Assembly (NCBI GenBank): GCA_004335835.1
Contig: RWJK01000133.1
Location: 1-20,462 of the forward strand
Source: Scenedesmus sp. ARA3
Lineage: Eukaryota; Chlorophyta; Chlorophyceae; Sphaeropleales; Scenedesmaceae
Length of the DNA stretch: 20,462 nucleotides
Direction: 5' to 3'
Within the stretch, counting starts at the first letter, position 1, and every line of letters begins with the position of its first letter. Made by a program: the position numbers and the translations under genes. Below, in pieces: positions 1-10,830 of this stretch. Below the pieces are notes generated by a model. It saw only the letters and a program-made list of their open reading frames with translations. It had not been told where the DNA came from and ran no database searches.

Positions 1-220
1 GCAGCGATTCAGCATGCAATGAGTCACTGGCAGTCGCATATGTTATGCGGCCGACTCTAGGCACTTGCACGTCCGGGCAATCGCGCAAATATGCACCAGC
101 AACTGCGTCATTGCACAGACAGCTTGGTCTAGTGCGCATGGTGATATGTACCCACAAACCCGGCTGCATGGCAGTTGCAATGTCCACAATCGGACACATC
201 ACGCAGCGGCGGCAGCGCAC

Positions 221-268
221 CTGGCGCCTGCCCTGGCAGTGGTGGGGGCGGCGGCGGCGGCTGCGGCC
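221..268 (-). CDS. Exon 16: FH1 microexon 3 (48 nt), last exon seen
   Basis: A third module (Gly-Pro-Gln/Arg then PPPPPPLPGQ), acceptor GGTTGCAG and donor GTGCGC, phase 1-1. Bases 1-220 read as intron in all frames, so the next exon (further FH1 or FH2) is off the window. Confidence 0.6.
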
Positions 269-1306
269 CTGCAACCACAAGCAGCCAGCACAGCAGCAGC
301 AGGTTTGTCTTTCAGTCGTGTGAATTGCAAGCCGCAGGTGCAGATGCGCATGCTGCTGGACAGACCCACACACACGAGCTGTGCGCAACGCTAAACCAGA
401 CTGCATTTGAGCGGGATTACAACGCGTTACAAAGCGGCAGCGCACCTGCTGCTTGCCCTGGCAGTGGTGGGGGCGGCGGCGGCGGCCGCGGCCCTGCAGG
501 CAAGACAAGCCAGCACCGAGCAGCAGGTTTGTCTCCCAGGAGAATTTGTGCTTGCAATGCAAGCCGCATGGTGGGAGCAGGAATGCAGGGCTGGGTGAAA
601 GCAAGGTGCAGCTGCACACGCGACTGGACAAACCCAGGGAATTGAGCTGTGTGCAATTCCAGCCAGTTTTTGGTTGGAAGTAGGTCTCAATGAATACCCA
701 ACACATCACACAGGCCGGCAGCGCACCTGGCGCCTGCCCTGGCAGCGGTGGGGGCGGCGGCGGCGGCGGCCGTGGCCCTGCAACCACAAGCAACCAGCAT
801 CATGTTGCGATGGTGTGCAGCGTACGCAGTGCAGTGCACAATAGGAGCAGAAGGCATCACGCAGAGGCACGCCTGGCAGCAGCAGCGGCAGCGGCACTCT
901 CCGTGTTGTGCAGGTGCTTGTGTGCAGTCTGTTGGGTGAGCCAGAAATGCAGTCATTGCGGAAATGCAACTGCAGCTGCAGCATTCTCGCACCAGCTGGT
1001 TGCCCTGGAAGTGGTGGTGCTGGCGGCGGCGGCCTCGGGCCTCCTGCTGCTGCTGCTGCTGCTGCTGTTGGCGTGCCAGGGTGCAGCGGCGGCGGCCACG
1101 CTGCTGCTGCTGCAGCCACGAGCACATGCCCTGGGTCTAACCCGTGCTGATCCTCAGCAGCACCTGCTGCTGCTGCTGCTGCTGCTTCACCTGCTGCTGC
1201 CGGCCACTGCTGCCCTGGCAGCGGTGGTGCCGGTGGTGGCGGCCTAGGACCCCCTGCTGCTGCTAGCTGTCCTGGCAGCGGTGGCGCTGGCGGCGGCGGC
1301 CGTGGA

Positions 1307-1349
<43 letters not shown>

Positions 1350-1406
1350 GCTGACCTGGCAAAGGGGGTGCAGGAGGTGGCGGGGCAGGGCCAGGCTTAG
1401 CAGCAG

Positions 1407-1440
<34 letters not shown>

Positions 1441-3414
1441 GTCCCCTGACTCCCCAGCTGCTGCTGCAGCTGCATCTTGTCCTGGTGCCTGCTGTTGTTC
1501 TACTACTGCTTCTGCTGCATCTGCCTGTTCTGCTGCCTGCGTTTCAGCTACATCTGCTGCTACCTGCTGCTTTCGTTGTTGTTCTCCTAGTGCTCCACCC
1601 TGCCCCTCTGGCACAAGTTCTTGACTGCTTGCAGCAGCATCTGGTGCTTCTGTCGCCTCAGCAGCTTGTTGCTGCTGCTGCTGCTGCTGCTCCTTTGGCT
1701 GCTGCTGCTCTAGCTCGACCTCCTGCTGCTTCTGTTGTGCTGCTGCTGCTGCTGCTGCTTCTGCTGCTTGTCGCTCCGCTGCCAAAGCAGCTGCTGCTGC
1801 TCGCTGCTGCCGCCGCTGCCAGCGCTGCTGCCGCCGCTGCTGCCGCTGTTTCTGCCGCAGCTGCCGCTCTGCTGAGTCCTGCTGCTGCTCCAGCTGCAGC
1901 ACAGCTGCCAGCCAGGCCACTTGCACAGGGTCTGGGCGGGGCCCGCTGCCTGCCGCTGCTGCTGCAGCCTCTGCAGCAGGTCAGAAGGCACCCACAAATT
2001 GATGAGGTCACAACATGAAGGTTCGACTTTACCAAGCGCAAGCGCAATCACATCAGCAAGCCCGCTGCTGGGCCGCAGCTATGCCCTCCGTTTGCACCAC
2101 CCTGACCCTACATTTCAAACTCAGCTGCTGCTGCTGCTACTGCTGCTGCTGCCGCCAACGCTAGAACCCCGGGACAACAATGGTCAGTAGCGCTTACCTA
2201 ATATTTTTTCCCCGCACAAGCACCATCACTATTTCGTCTTTCAGCGGCATCAGCTGGCAGCTGACCTCCCCCATGTCCAGGTCAGCAAGACCTGCTTTGA
2301 ACCAAAAACCTACACTGCACACTCTAAAACCCTGAGATTGCAGCCGTCAGTGGAGCTCACCTATCTCCTCCTCTCTCACAAGCACCATCACTATTTCGTC
2401 TTTCAGCGGCATCAGCTGACAGCTGACTTCTCCCATATCCAGGTCAGCGAGGTTGGCCAGTGCTGACAGCAGCCCGGAGCGCACCAGCTCATCAACCACC
2501 CTGCAGTACAAACAGCAGTACAAACAGCAATACAAAAGCAGTACAGAGCAGTACAAATTCATCAGATCACATCATGTCCAAGTCAGCGAGGTTGGCCAGT
2601 GCTGACAGCAGCCCAAAGCGCACCAGCTCATCAACCACCCTGCAGTACAAAAAGCATTGCAAAAGCAGCACAAAGGCAGTACATGTGTCTTTGGTGACAA
2701 CATGTTCAATTCAACAAGCTTTGCTAGGGCTGACAGCAGCCCGGAGCGCACCAGCTCATCAACCACCCTGCAGTACAGCAGCAGTACAAAAGCAATACAG
2801 TTTTATCAGATCACAACATGTCCAGGTCAGCAAGGTTTGCCACTCGCAGTGCTGACAGCAGCACAGAGCGCACCAGCTCATCAACCACCCTGCAGTACAG
2901 CAGCAGTACAACAGCAATGCAGCCGCTCAACCATCAGCTCCACCCCATACTCACATCAGGAGACCCATCCTCCTCTGCCTAACAACGTTTTGATAGGTTT
3001 AAATGCAACATGGTGGCCAGGATCAGGCTTCTCACCGTGAGCACAGCGCCTGCAGCAGCGCGCCGTTGGCACCATCAGCAGCGTCCTGTGGCAGCCGCAC
3101 AATGCCGGATAGCAGCTCAACAATCAGCTCCACCAAATCTACATCAGGTGACTCCTCCTCCTCACACTGCAGCAGCGCCACCAGATATGGCACTGCTGAG
3201 CCGCAGCCCTCATCGCAGGGGCCCGGAGCAGCCAGTGCTGCTGCTGCTGCTGCTGCTGTGTCTGCATCAGCAGTGTCAGTGTCAGCGGCTAAGTCTGCAG
3301 CAGCTGCATCAGCGACTTCTGCTGCTGCTGCTGCTCCGTCCTCAGCTGCTGCATCAGCATCGGCATCAGCATCATCTGAGGCAGCGCCAGAGGCAGAGGC
3401 AGAGCCGGCATCAC

Positions 3415-3449
<35 letters not shown>

Positions 3450-4197
3450 TCTTCCAGGCAGCTGTCCTCGGTCTCCTCTGAAGACTCCGGCGCTGCTGCT
3501 GCTGCTGTTGCTGCTGCTGATGCTCGCAGCTCCTGTGGCCTGCATCAGCAGCGCCAGCATGCCAGATCAGATCGAAAGCGGTACACAAAGAGAACGCAAC
3601 TCACAGTGTGCAGCTGCCAGGGCAATATTCCAGCGAGGTTAGTGTAACGACCAGCATGCAGCTAGGCCGACTGGCCAGCCAGTACTCCACTGTCAGTCGC
3701 AAAGCAATGCGCGTAAGCATATGTTGAAACAGCATCACACCACCCATGCAAGCACAGCCGCCACAGCCGCCAGCCATGTGCGTTCCTGCAAGCCAGACAG
3801 GGGCCTTGTCTTGCAAGTTGTAAAGCAAACTTTCCTGCAAGCAGTGCGTCACTTTTCCTGCAAGCAGCTCACCTGGCTTCAGGCACCCGCAGTTGTAATC
3901 CCAGCAGCGCCAGCAGCAGCAGCACCCGCACCCTATCGCCGTCTATTCTGGCCACATCTGCTGCTGCTGCTGCTTTGCTGCCGGCGGCTGCAGCAGCACC
4001 TGCTTTGTCCTTGGCACCTGCTGCAGCTTTGCCTGCTGCCCCATCCCCAGACGCCTGCCTGCTGCTGTTGGTGCTGCCATTGCATGCTGCATCTGCCTCA
4101 TCATCAGCAGCATCAGCTTCGTGCTGCTCATCCTGCTGCTGCTCCTCATCCTGCTGCTGTTGCTGCTCCTCAGTTTCCGCATCATGATCATCACCGT

Positions 4198-4232
<35 letters not shown>

Positions 4233-5432
4233 GCACCTGCCCGGCGCCGTTGATGCCCCGCCAAAGCAGCTGCAGCCGCTGCCCGGGCACGTGCTTTGCT
4301 GCCGGCTGCCTCTGCTGCTGCTGCTGCAGCGTTGGCTGCTGCCAGCAGCTGTAGCAGCAGCTTGATGGGCAGCTTGGCATCTTCTGACTCCTGGCAGGTG
4401 AGGCACATGCACAGCAGCTGCAGCACCCTGCAAAGGCACACAACACAGCAGCAGCCGCAGCAGCAGCTTGGCATCTTCTGATTCCTGGCAGGTCAGGCAC
4501 ATGCACAGCGGCTGCAGCACCCTGCACGCAGCATTGGCAGCAGCAGCAGCAGCAGCAGCAGCAGTATGATAATGAGGGGAACACATCACAACACAGCAGC
4601 TGAAGCAGCAGCTTGGCATCCAGACCCACCTGGGCTGTTTTGCCAGCAGCAGCTCCGTGGCCCCGGCCTGCTCAGCAGCGCCACACTGACTTGAACCTGA
4701 CCTACATGATTACAGTTGCAAAGCAAAATCCCTAAGGATGATTAGGCAAAACCCATAGACCCACCTGGGCTGCTCTGCCAGCAGCAGCTCTGTTCCGCCC
4801 TGCCTGCTCAGCAGCGCCTGCACGCACTCCTGCGCCGCCGCCAGCGCGTCTGCTGCTGCAGGCCGCTCGTGCAGCCCACCAGCACCTGCAGACAAAGAAA
4901 CGCACAGATACAGCATTGAGCAGACTTGACTTCTATTGTTCAACACTCCTGCGCCGCCGCCAGCGCGTCCGCTGCTGCAGGCCGCTCGTGCAGCCCACCA
5001 GCACCTGAAAGCAGAGCACGGCAGGCGGTGCTGTGAGTTAGAAGAAAGTCAACCGCCAAAACAAACAGATCACGCACTCCTGCGCTGCTGCCAGAGCTCA
5101 AACTGCAACACACCCACTGCAGCACACCCACTACAGCTGCACTGAAAACCCTGCAGCCTCTCACCTGCAGTGATGCCCTTGCCGCTGCTGGCCAGGCTGG
5201 TGCTGCTGTCATTGCCGTGCCCCAGCAGCCCAGCCTGCTGCTGCTGCTGCTGCTGCATCTGGCCCCTGCAGGCTGTTGCATGCTGCCTCAAGGCATCCAG
5301 CAGCAGTCCGAGGCCGCCTAAGCTGTTGAAGAGTTTGAACCAGGATGATAACGCATAGGGCAGGTTGTCTCGCACTGTCTCCAGCACAACTTGGCTCGGG
5401 CACGCTTGCAGCTGAGCGACCACGGCCTGTAT

Positions 5433-5475
<43 letters not shown>

Positions 5476-5537
5476 TGGGAATGTCAGCACAACTTGGCTG
5501 GGGCAGGCCTGCAGCTGAGCAACCATGGCCTGTGCAG

Positions 5538-5581
<44 letters not shown>

Positions 5582-8500
5582 AGGCAATGTCAGCACAACT
5601 TGGCTGGGGCAGGCCTGCAGCTGAGCGAGCATGGCCTGTGTGGAGCAGCAGCAGCAGCAGCAGGGATCAAATACGTTGTATGCAACGTACGCCTTTTCTC
5701 CCATCCAACAACGCAGCACCCAACAACCACAACCCCGAGTATTGCACATTGTCAACCCCATCTGGGGGCTGATCTGGCTGTTGCCAGTCCTTGTCTCAGT
5801 CAGCCCACCATCTAACGGTCAAATCCCTAAATCCACCCCCCCTGAACCCCAAAGCCAAAAACCTTGGACCCACCTGCGGGCTGATTTGGCTGTTGTCAGT
5901 GCCATCGTCGTCCAGATCAGCCCAGCGCGGTTCCCGCCGCGTCACCTCCATCACATACAGCGCCCTTGAAAACCCATGCCTCAGACACCAAACCCTAAAT
6001 TCGCATTACACCACTGAACCGCACCTGAGGGCTGATTTGGCTATTGTCAGTGCCATCGTCGTTCCAGTCAGCCCAGCGCGGCTCCCGCCGCGTCACTTCC
6101 ATGACATACAGCGCCCGAGCAGCCAGGATGCCAGCACTCAGCGCCGCCGCCTCGCCGCTGCTGCTGCTGCGCTGGCCTCTGCTGCTGCCGCGTGCTTGCG
6201 CCTCCATTGCTCTCATCCAGTGCTGCAGAAATCCAAAACAGCAGGAGCCACAGTGTTGTTTGCATGCAAAGAGCAGGGCACACGGTAATTTCTTTGCAAC
6301 ATTCACCCAAAGCTGAGGTGCATGCAATAACAACAGACGGACGCCAGATGTTGTGTAAAAACCCAACAACAGCTAGCATACCTGTTTGCGCGTCACCTGC
6401 AGGCATGATGTGTGCTCGCATGCGTGTGCACACAAACATGATCATGCTAAGCTTGAATGCAGGGGTTTCATTTGTGCTGCTGCTGCTGCCGCACGCCCTG
6501 CCGTAAGGCTCTAAACCCAGCCCGTCCACTGCACCTACCTGTAGAGCCTGCAGCTGCTCCTGCCCTTCCAAGCCAGATCGCTTCACATACTGGCAGGCGC
6601 GCTCGTACGCCTCATTCAAATAGTCAACAACTTTGACCGACTTTGACTGGCTTTGACTGCCGCTGCTGGCGCTGCTGCTGCTGCTGCCAGCACCCGCGCG
6701 CTCCGGCACACCTCTTGTAGCAGCTGCACTACTAGCAGCAGCAGCAGCAGCAGGCTTAGCACTTCCTGCATCTGCAGCTGCTGCCACAGCAGCAGCCGAC
6801 GCCGGCTGCTGACCTTGCTGCTGCTGCTGCTGCTGCTGACCTGGTGCCTCATCGGCTTGCAGTGCTGCCAGCAGCACCAACAGCGGGTCCTGGTTAGGCC
6901 CTAGGGGCTGCGCCTCGTGCTGAGCTGGCAGCGGCGCTAGACCACTGATGGTGTATGACATGTCACTCATGTGAGACCTGCAGCAGCAGCAGCAGCAGCA
7001 GCAGCAGCGTGACGGATGTGTAACAGGGTAGTTGGGCTTGGTGTGTGAGGGACAGCCATGCGCCAGCTGCGCTGAAGGGCCTAACGCCTTCTGTCTGATT
7101 GCACGCACCGTGTCTCCCAATCTGCAGGTTGCTGTGGCACTGTGCTGCCCAGTGCCATGGTGGCCACTGTGCTGACAAGCCCCCGCATCATGCCCCACAG
7201 TGGCCACACAAAACCTCATGAACGAATGCACGATACCAAAAATGTGGAGGTATGTAAAACAAGCGTAGAAAACAAGTCAACTGCATACGCACCGTGTCTT
7301 GCAGTCTGCGGGCTGCTGCGGCAGCGCCGTGCTGCCCATCGCCATAGTGGCCACGGTGCTCACGAACCCGCGCATCATGCCCCACAAAGGTCACACAAAG
7401 CCTCATGAACGAATAAACAATACCAGTAAAGTGCAGATAATCTATAAGAGTGTAGCAAATAAGTCAGCTGAAAACGCACCGTGTCTCCTAATCTGCTTGT
7501 TGCTGCTGCGGCGCCGTGCTGCCCATCGCCATTGTGGCCACAGGGCTCACGAACCCGCGCATCATGCCCCACAAACGTCACACAAATCCTCATGAACGAA
7601 TGAACGATACCAAAAATGTGGAGGTATGTGAAACAAGCGTAGAAAACACGTCAACTGCATACGCTCCGTGTCTCCCAGTCTGCGGGCTGCTGCGGCGGCG
7701 CCGTGCTGCCCATCGCCATAGTGGCCACGGTGCTCACGCACCCGCGCATCATGCCCCACAAAGGTCACACAAAGCCTCATGAACGAATGAACAATACCAG
7801 TAAAGTGCAGATAATCTATTAGAGGGTAGAAAATAAGTCAGCTGAAAACGCACCGTGTCTCCCAATCTGCTGGCTGCTGCGGCGCTGTGCTGCCCATCGC
7901 CATCGTTGCCACCGTGCTCACAAGCCCCCGCATCATCATGCCCCACAGTGGCCAAACCAAATCTCATGAACGAATGCACGATACCAATAAAGTGCAGATA
8001 ATGTACAAAAAAAGCGTGGTCAAGTGCAAACGCACCGTGTCTCCCAATCTGCAGGCTGCTGCTGCGGCGCTGTGCTGCCCATCGCCATGGTTGCCACCGT
8101 GCTCACAAGCCCCCGCATCATGCCCCAGGCACGGGAGGTGGATGATGGGGAGCGGGAAAATGATGGTGAAGGGCTGCCCACTGCAGCAACAGATACAAAA
8201 CAAAGCAGACAGGCAACACAGGAGGTTCACGATTGGGACATATGTACAGCTGGCTGCAGCGCATCATGCCCCATGCGCGGGAGGTGGAGGATGGTGAGCG
8301 GGAAAAAGACGGTGAGGGGCTACCCACTGCGGCAAAAAAAACATGGAAGAATGCAGGCAGGCACCACAGGAGGTTAGTGACTGAAGTAGGGCATCTGTAC
8401 AGCCAACTGCCGCGCATCATACCCCGAGTGAAAGATGGGCAGCAAGAAAAAGACGGCGAGGGGCTGCCCACTGCGGCAACACATACAAAACAAAGCAGAC

Positions 8501-10311
8501 AAACACCACAGGGGTGAGCAGTTGGAGCATCTGTACAGCATCATGCCCCGGGCTCGAAAGGTGGAGGATGGGGAGCGGAAGAAAGATGGCGAGGGGCTGC
8601 CCACTGCAGCAAAGTAGCCATGGACGAAAGCAGTCAGGCGGCGCAGGAGGTTCATGATTGGAACATATGTACGGCCTGCTGCAGTGTACACTGCAGCGCA
8701 TACATGGTTGACAGCAGACAAGCGACACAAGAGGTGAGCAGCTGCCGCAGGACTTGCGCCGCGCGCAAGAGGTCCTGCTGTGCAGCCAGCTGCCGTACCT
8801 GGCCTGCCAGCGTAGCTTGCAGCAGCAGCGCCCGCAGCAGCAGCAGCAGGCCCCAGCGAGTGAGGACCCACCCCAGGACTCTGCCGCCCAAAACCGCCAG
8901 CAACCCCTACATACACTGCAGGTAAAACAACGCGCACTGCGGAACAGAACAACAGTACCAACAGTAAACCACGCGCGCACCTGGCCTGCCCGCGTAGCTT
9001 GCAGCAGCAGCGCCTGCAGCAGCAGCAGCCCCCAGCGAATGAGGCCCCACCCCAGGGCTCTGCGGCCCAAAGCCGCCAGCACCCCCTACATACCCAATGG
9101 GAATGCCACCCCCCATGACCCTGCTGCTGGTGCCGCCTACGCTGCTCATGCTGGCAACATCAGAGAAGTCGCTGCAGCTGCGGTGGTGCTGCTGCTGCTG
9201 CTGCTGCTGCTGCTGGGGAGTGCCACTGCTGGCATGATGCTGAAAGGGGAGCTCAGGTGACACTGCACCGCCAGCCCTTCCAGCCCCCGCTGCTGCTGCT
9301 GCTGCTGCTGCCGTGTAGCTGCTGCCGCTGCGTACACTCAGCGCATCGCCGCTGCTGGCAGGCGCAAGGGTGGTGCCACTCCCCATGTCTGTCTCGCTGC
9401 GCTTGAGTGCTCGTACTGCTGCTGCTGCTGCTGCCGCAGCCTCCTCTAGTTGAGCAGTGGCAGCAGCAGCGCTGCTGCTGCTGCTGCCGCCGAGCACTGC
9501 TGCAGCCGTCTCACTGCGCTTGAAAGCCCTAGCACCCCCAGGATCCGCTGCTGCTGCTGCTGCTCCTGCTGCTGCAGCAGCTGCTGCAACTGCGCCGGCG
9601 ACGCCTGCCGCGCCTGCTGCTGCTGCCGCTGCTGCTGCTGCTGCAGCGCCTGCTGCTGCCACGCCGTTGGGAGGGGTGCCTGGGGGCGTGCGCTCCCCAG
9701 GAGCACGTACGGGGGCTGTCCATACCTACAGAACAGCAGCACGCGTGCGTTTTGGTGCTGCGATGCTGCGATGCTGCCACTTACTCAAATCAGGTGCCAC
9801 ATCAACTGTCTCCTGTCCTGCAAGTGGCTTCATCAGGCATACATCATTGTACAACGCTCGCTGCAGACCTCTGCACAATGTGCACACTCAGCACACGTTT
9901 TACTATCCAGCTGATCCGCACCTGCTGGTTTGTGGGCAGCTTTGCGTTCAAGATCGCCTCCAGCCACGCACGCCGCTCGTCGTTTGTGTAGCACCCGAGC
10001 ACCCAAGCGCGCCCCGCGGCCCTGCCGCCGCTGCCTGTAACATAAGGCCCTGCCAGCTGCAGAGTGAAGTGGTAGAAGTTGTCTGACAGGGACACATTCT
10101 GCAGCGGCAGCAGCAGCAGCAGCAGCAGCAAGAAGCACAGCCAGAAACGCAGGTTGAACATGCATGCCAGCTGCAGTGTCAAGTGGTGAAGTGGTCTGGG
10201 TCTTGGGACACAATGCTGCGGGGCAGGGACACAGCAAGACAAGCAGGTTTGTGACACGTAGCGCTGCCAGCTGCAGCGTGAAACGGTAGAAGTCCGACTG
10301 GGACACATTCT

Positions 10312-10346
<35 letters not shown>

Positions 10347-10788
10347 TAACACAGACAGAAACGCAGGTTGAACATGCATGCCAGCTGCAGCGTGAAGTAG
10401 TAGAAGTTGTCTGACTGGGACTCATTCTGCAGCAGCAACGTGCTTGCCTTGCTGCGCTGCATGCTGCTGCTGCTGCTGCAGCAGATGCTGCACATCGCTG
10501 CTTGCAGGACTTGCAGAAGCATGTGCAGGTGACAGTTGCCATGCTGAAAGTAACGCTGCTGCTGTGCCTCTTGCTGCTTCCTGCTGCTGCGCAGCTGTTA
10601 CGCCAGACCGCATCTATGGCCGCTTGAAGGAGAGTGTGTGTGGCAGTTCTGCTGCTGCTGCTGCTGCTGCTGCGTCCTGCACAGCTGTGCATGTAAGCTG
10701 CTGTACCCCACTCTGCTGACCATTCTGCTGCTGCTGCTGCTGGTGGTGGTGCTGCTGCCCCTGAGCCAAGCACTGCAAGCAACTTATG

Positions 10789-10830
<42 letters not shown>

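Larger units (their letters stand above)
170..800 (-). repeat. Three tandem copies of an intron-microexon unit (225-281 bp)
   Basis: Bases around 205-290, 430-515 and 711-795 are related through the microexon and about 25 bp of flank on the acceptor side (ACCACAAGC and AGCCAGCA shared). Spacing between donor edges is 225 and 281 bp. Here the duplicated unit contains a whole phase-symmetric exon. Confidence 0.7.

Noticed and set aside
175..645. Plus-strand Gly/Ala-rich open frame of 156 codons, and its neighbours to 1250
   Set aside because: They are shadows of minus-strand FH1 polyproline and CTG repeats; no sensible domain, and codons are mirror images of the PPPP modules.
1485..2018. Plus-strand Leu/Ala-rich frame that looks like membrane segments
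   Set aside because: It is the complement of poly-Gln coiled coil in exon 13; leucine runs come from CTG repeats.
3003..3647. Two overlapping plus-strand Ser/Ala- and Gln/Leu-rich frames of over 200 codons
   Set aside because: Both read through the Asp/Ala/Gln-rich exon 11 on the other strand; the minus frame gives proper armadillo helices and phase-matched splice sites.
7109..7979. Repeated short frames (HRHSGHGAHEPAHHAP and the like) suggesting a repeat protein or His-rich peptides
   Set aside because: They are off-frame readings of exon 5 tail copies; each is broken by intron sequence.
7109..8035. CRISPR-like array with regular spacing
   Set aside because: Units of about 185 bp are similar along most of their length with no short repeat/unique spacer structure, and they match an exon tail with donor.
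7109..8603. Mutually exclusive exons in the exon 5 arrays
   Set aside because: The copies are half-exons with only one splice boundary each; one has a stop and one lacks its donor, so classical mutually exclusive splicing is unlikely. Kept only as a question for RNA data.
9093..9094. GTATGT donor inside exon 4
   Set aside because: Its phase does not fit exon 5, whereas the GTGCGC donor at 8980 does.
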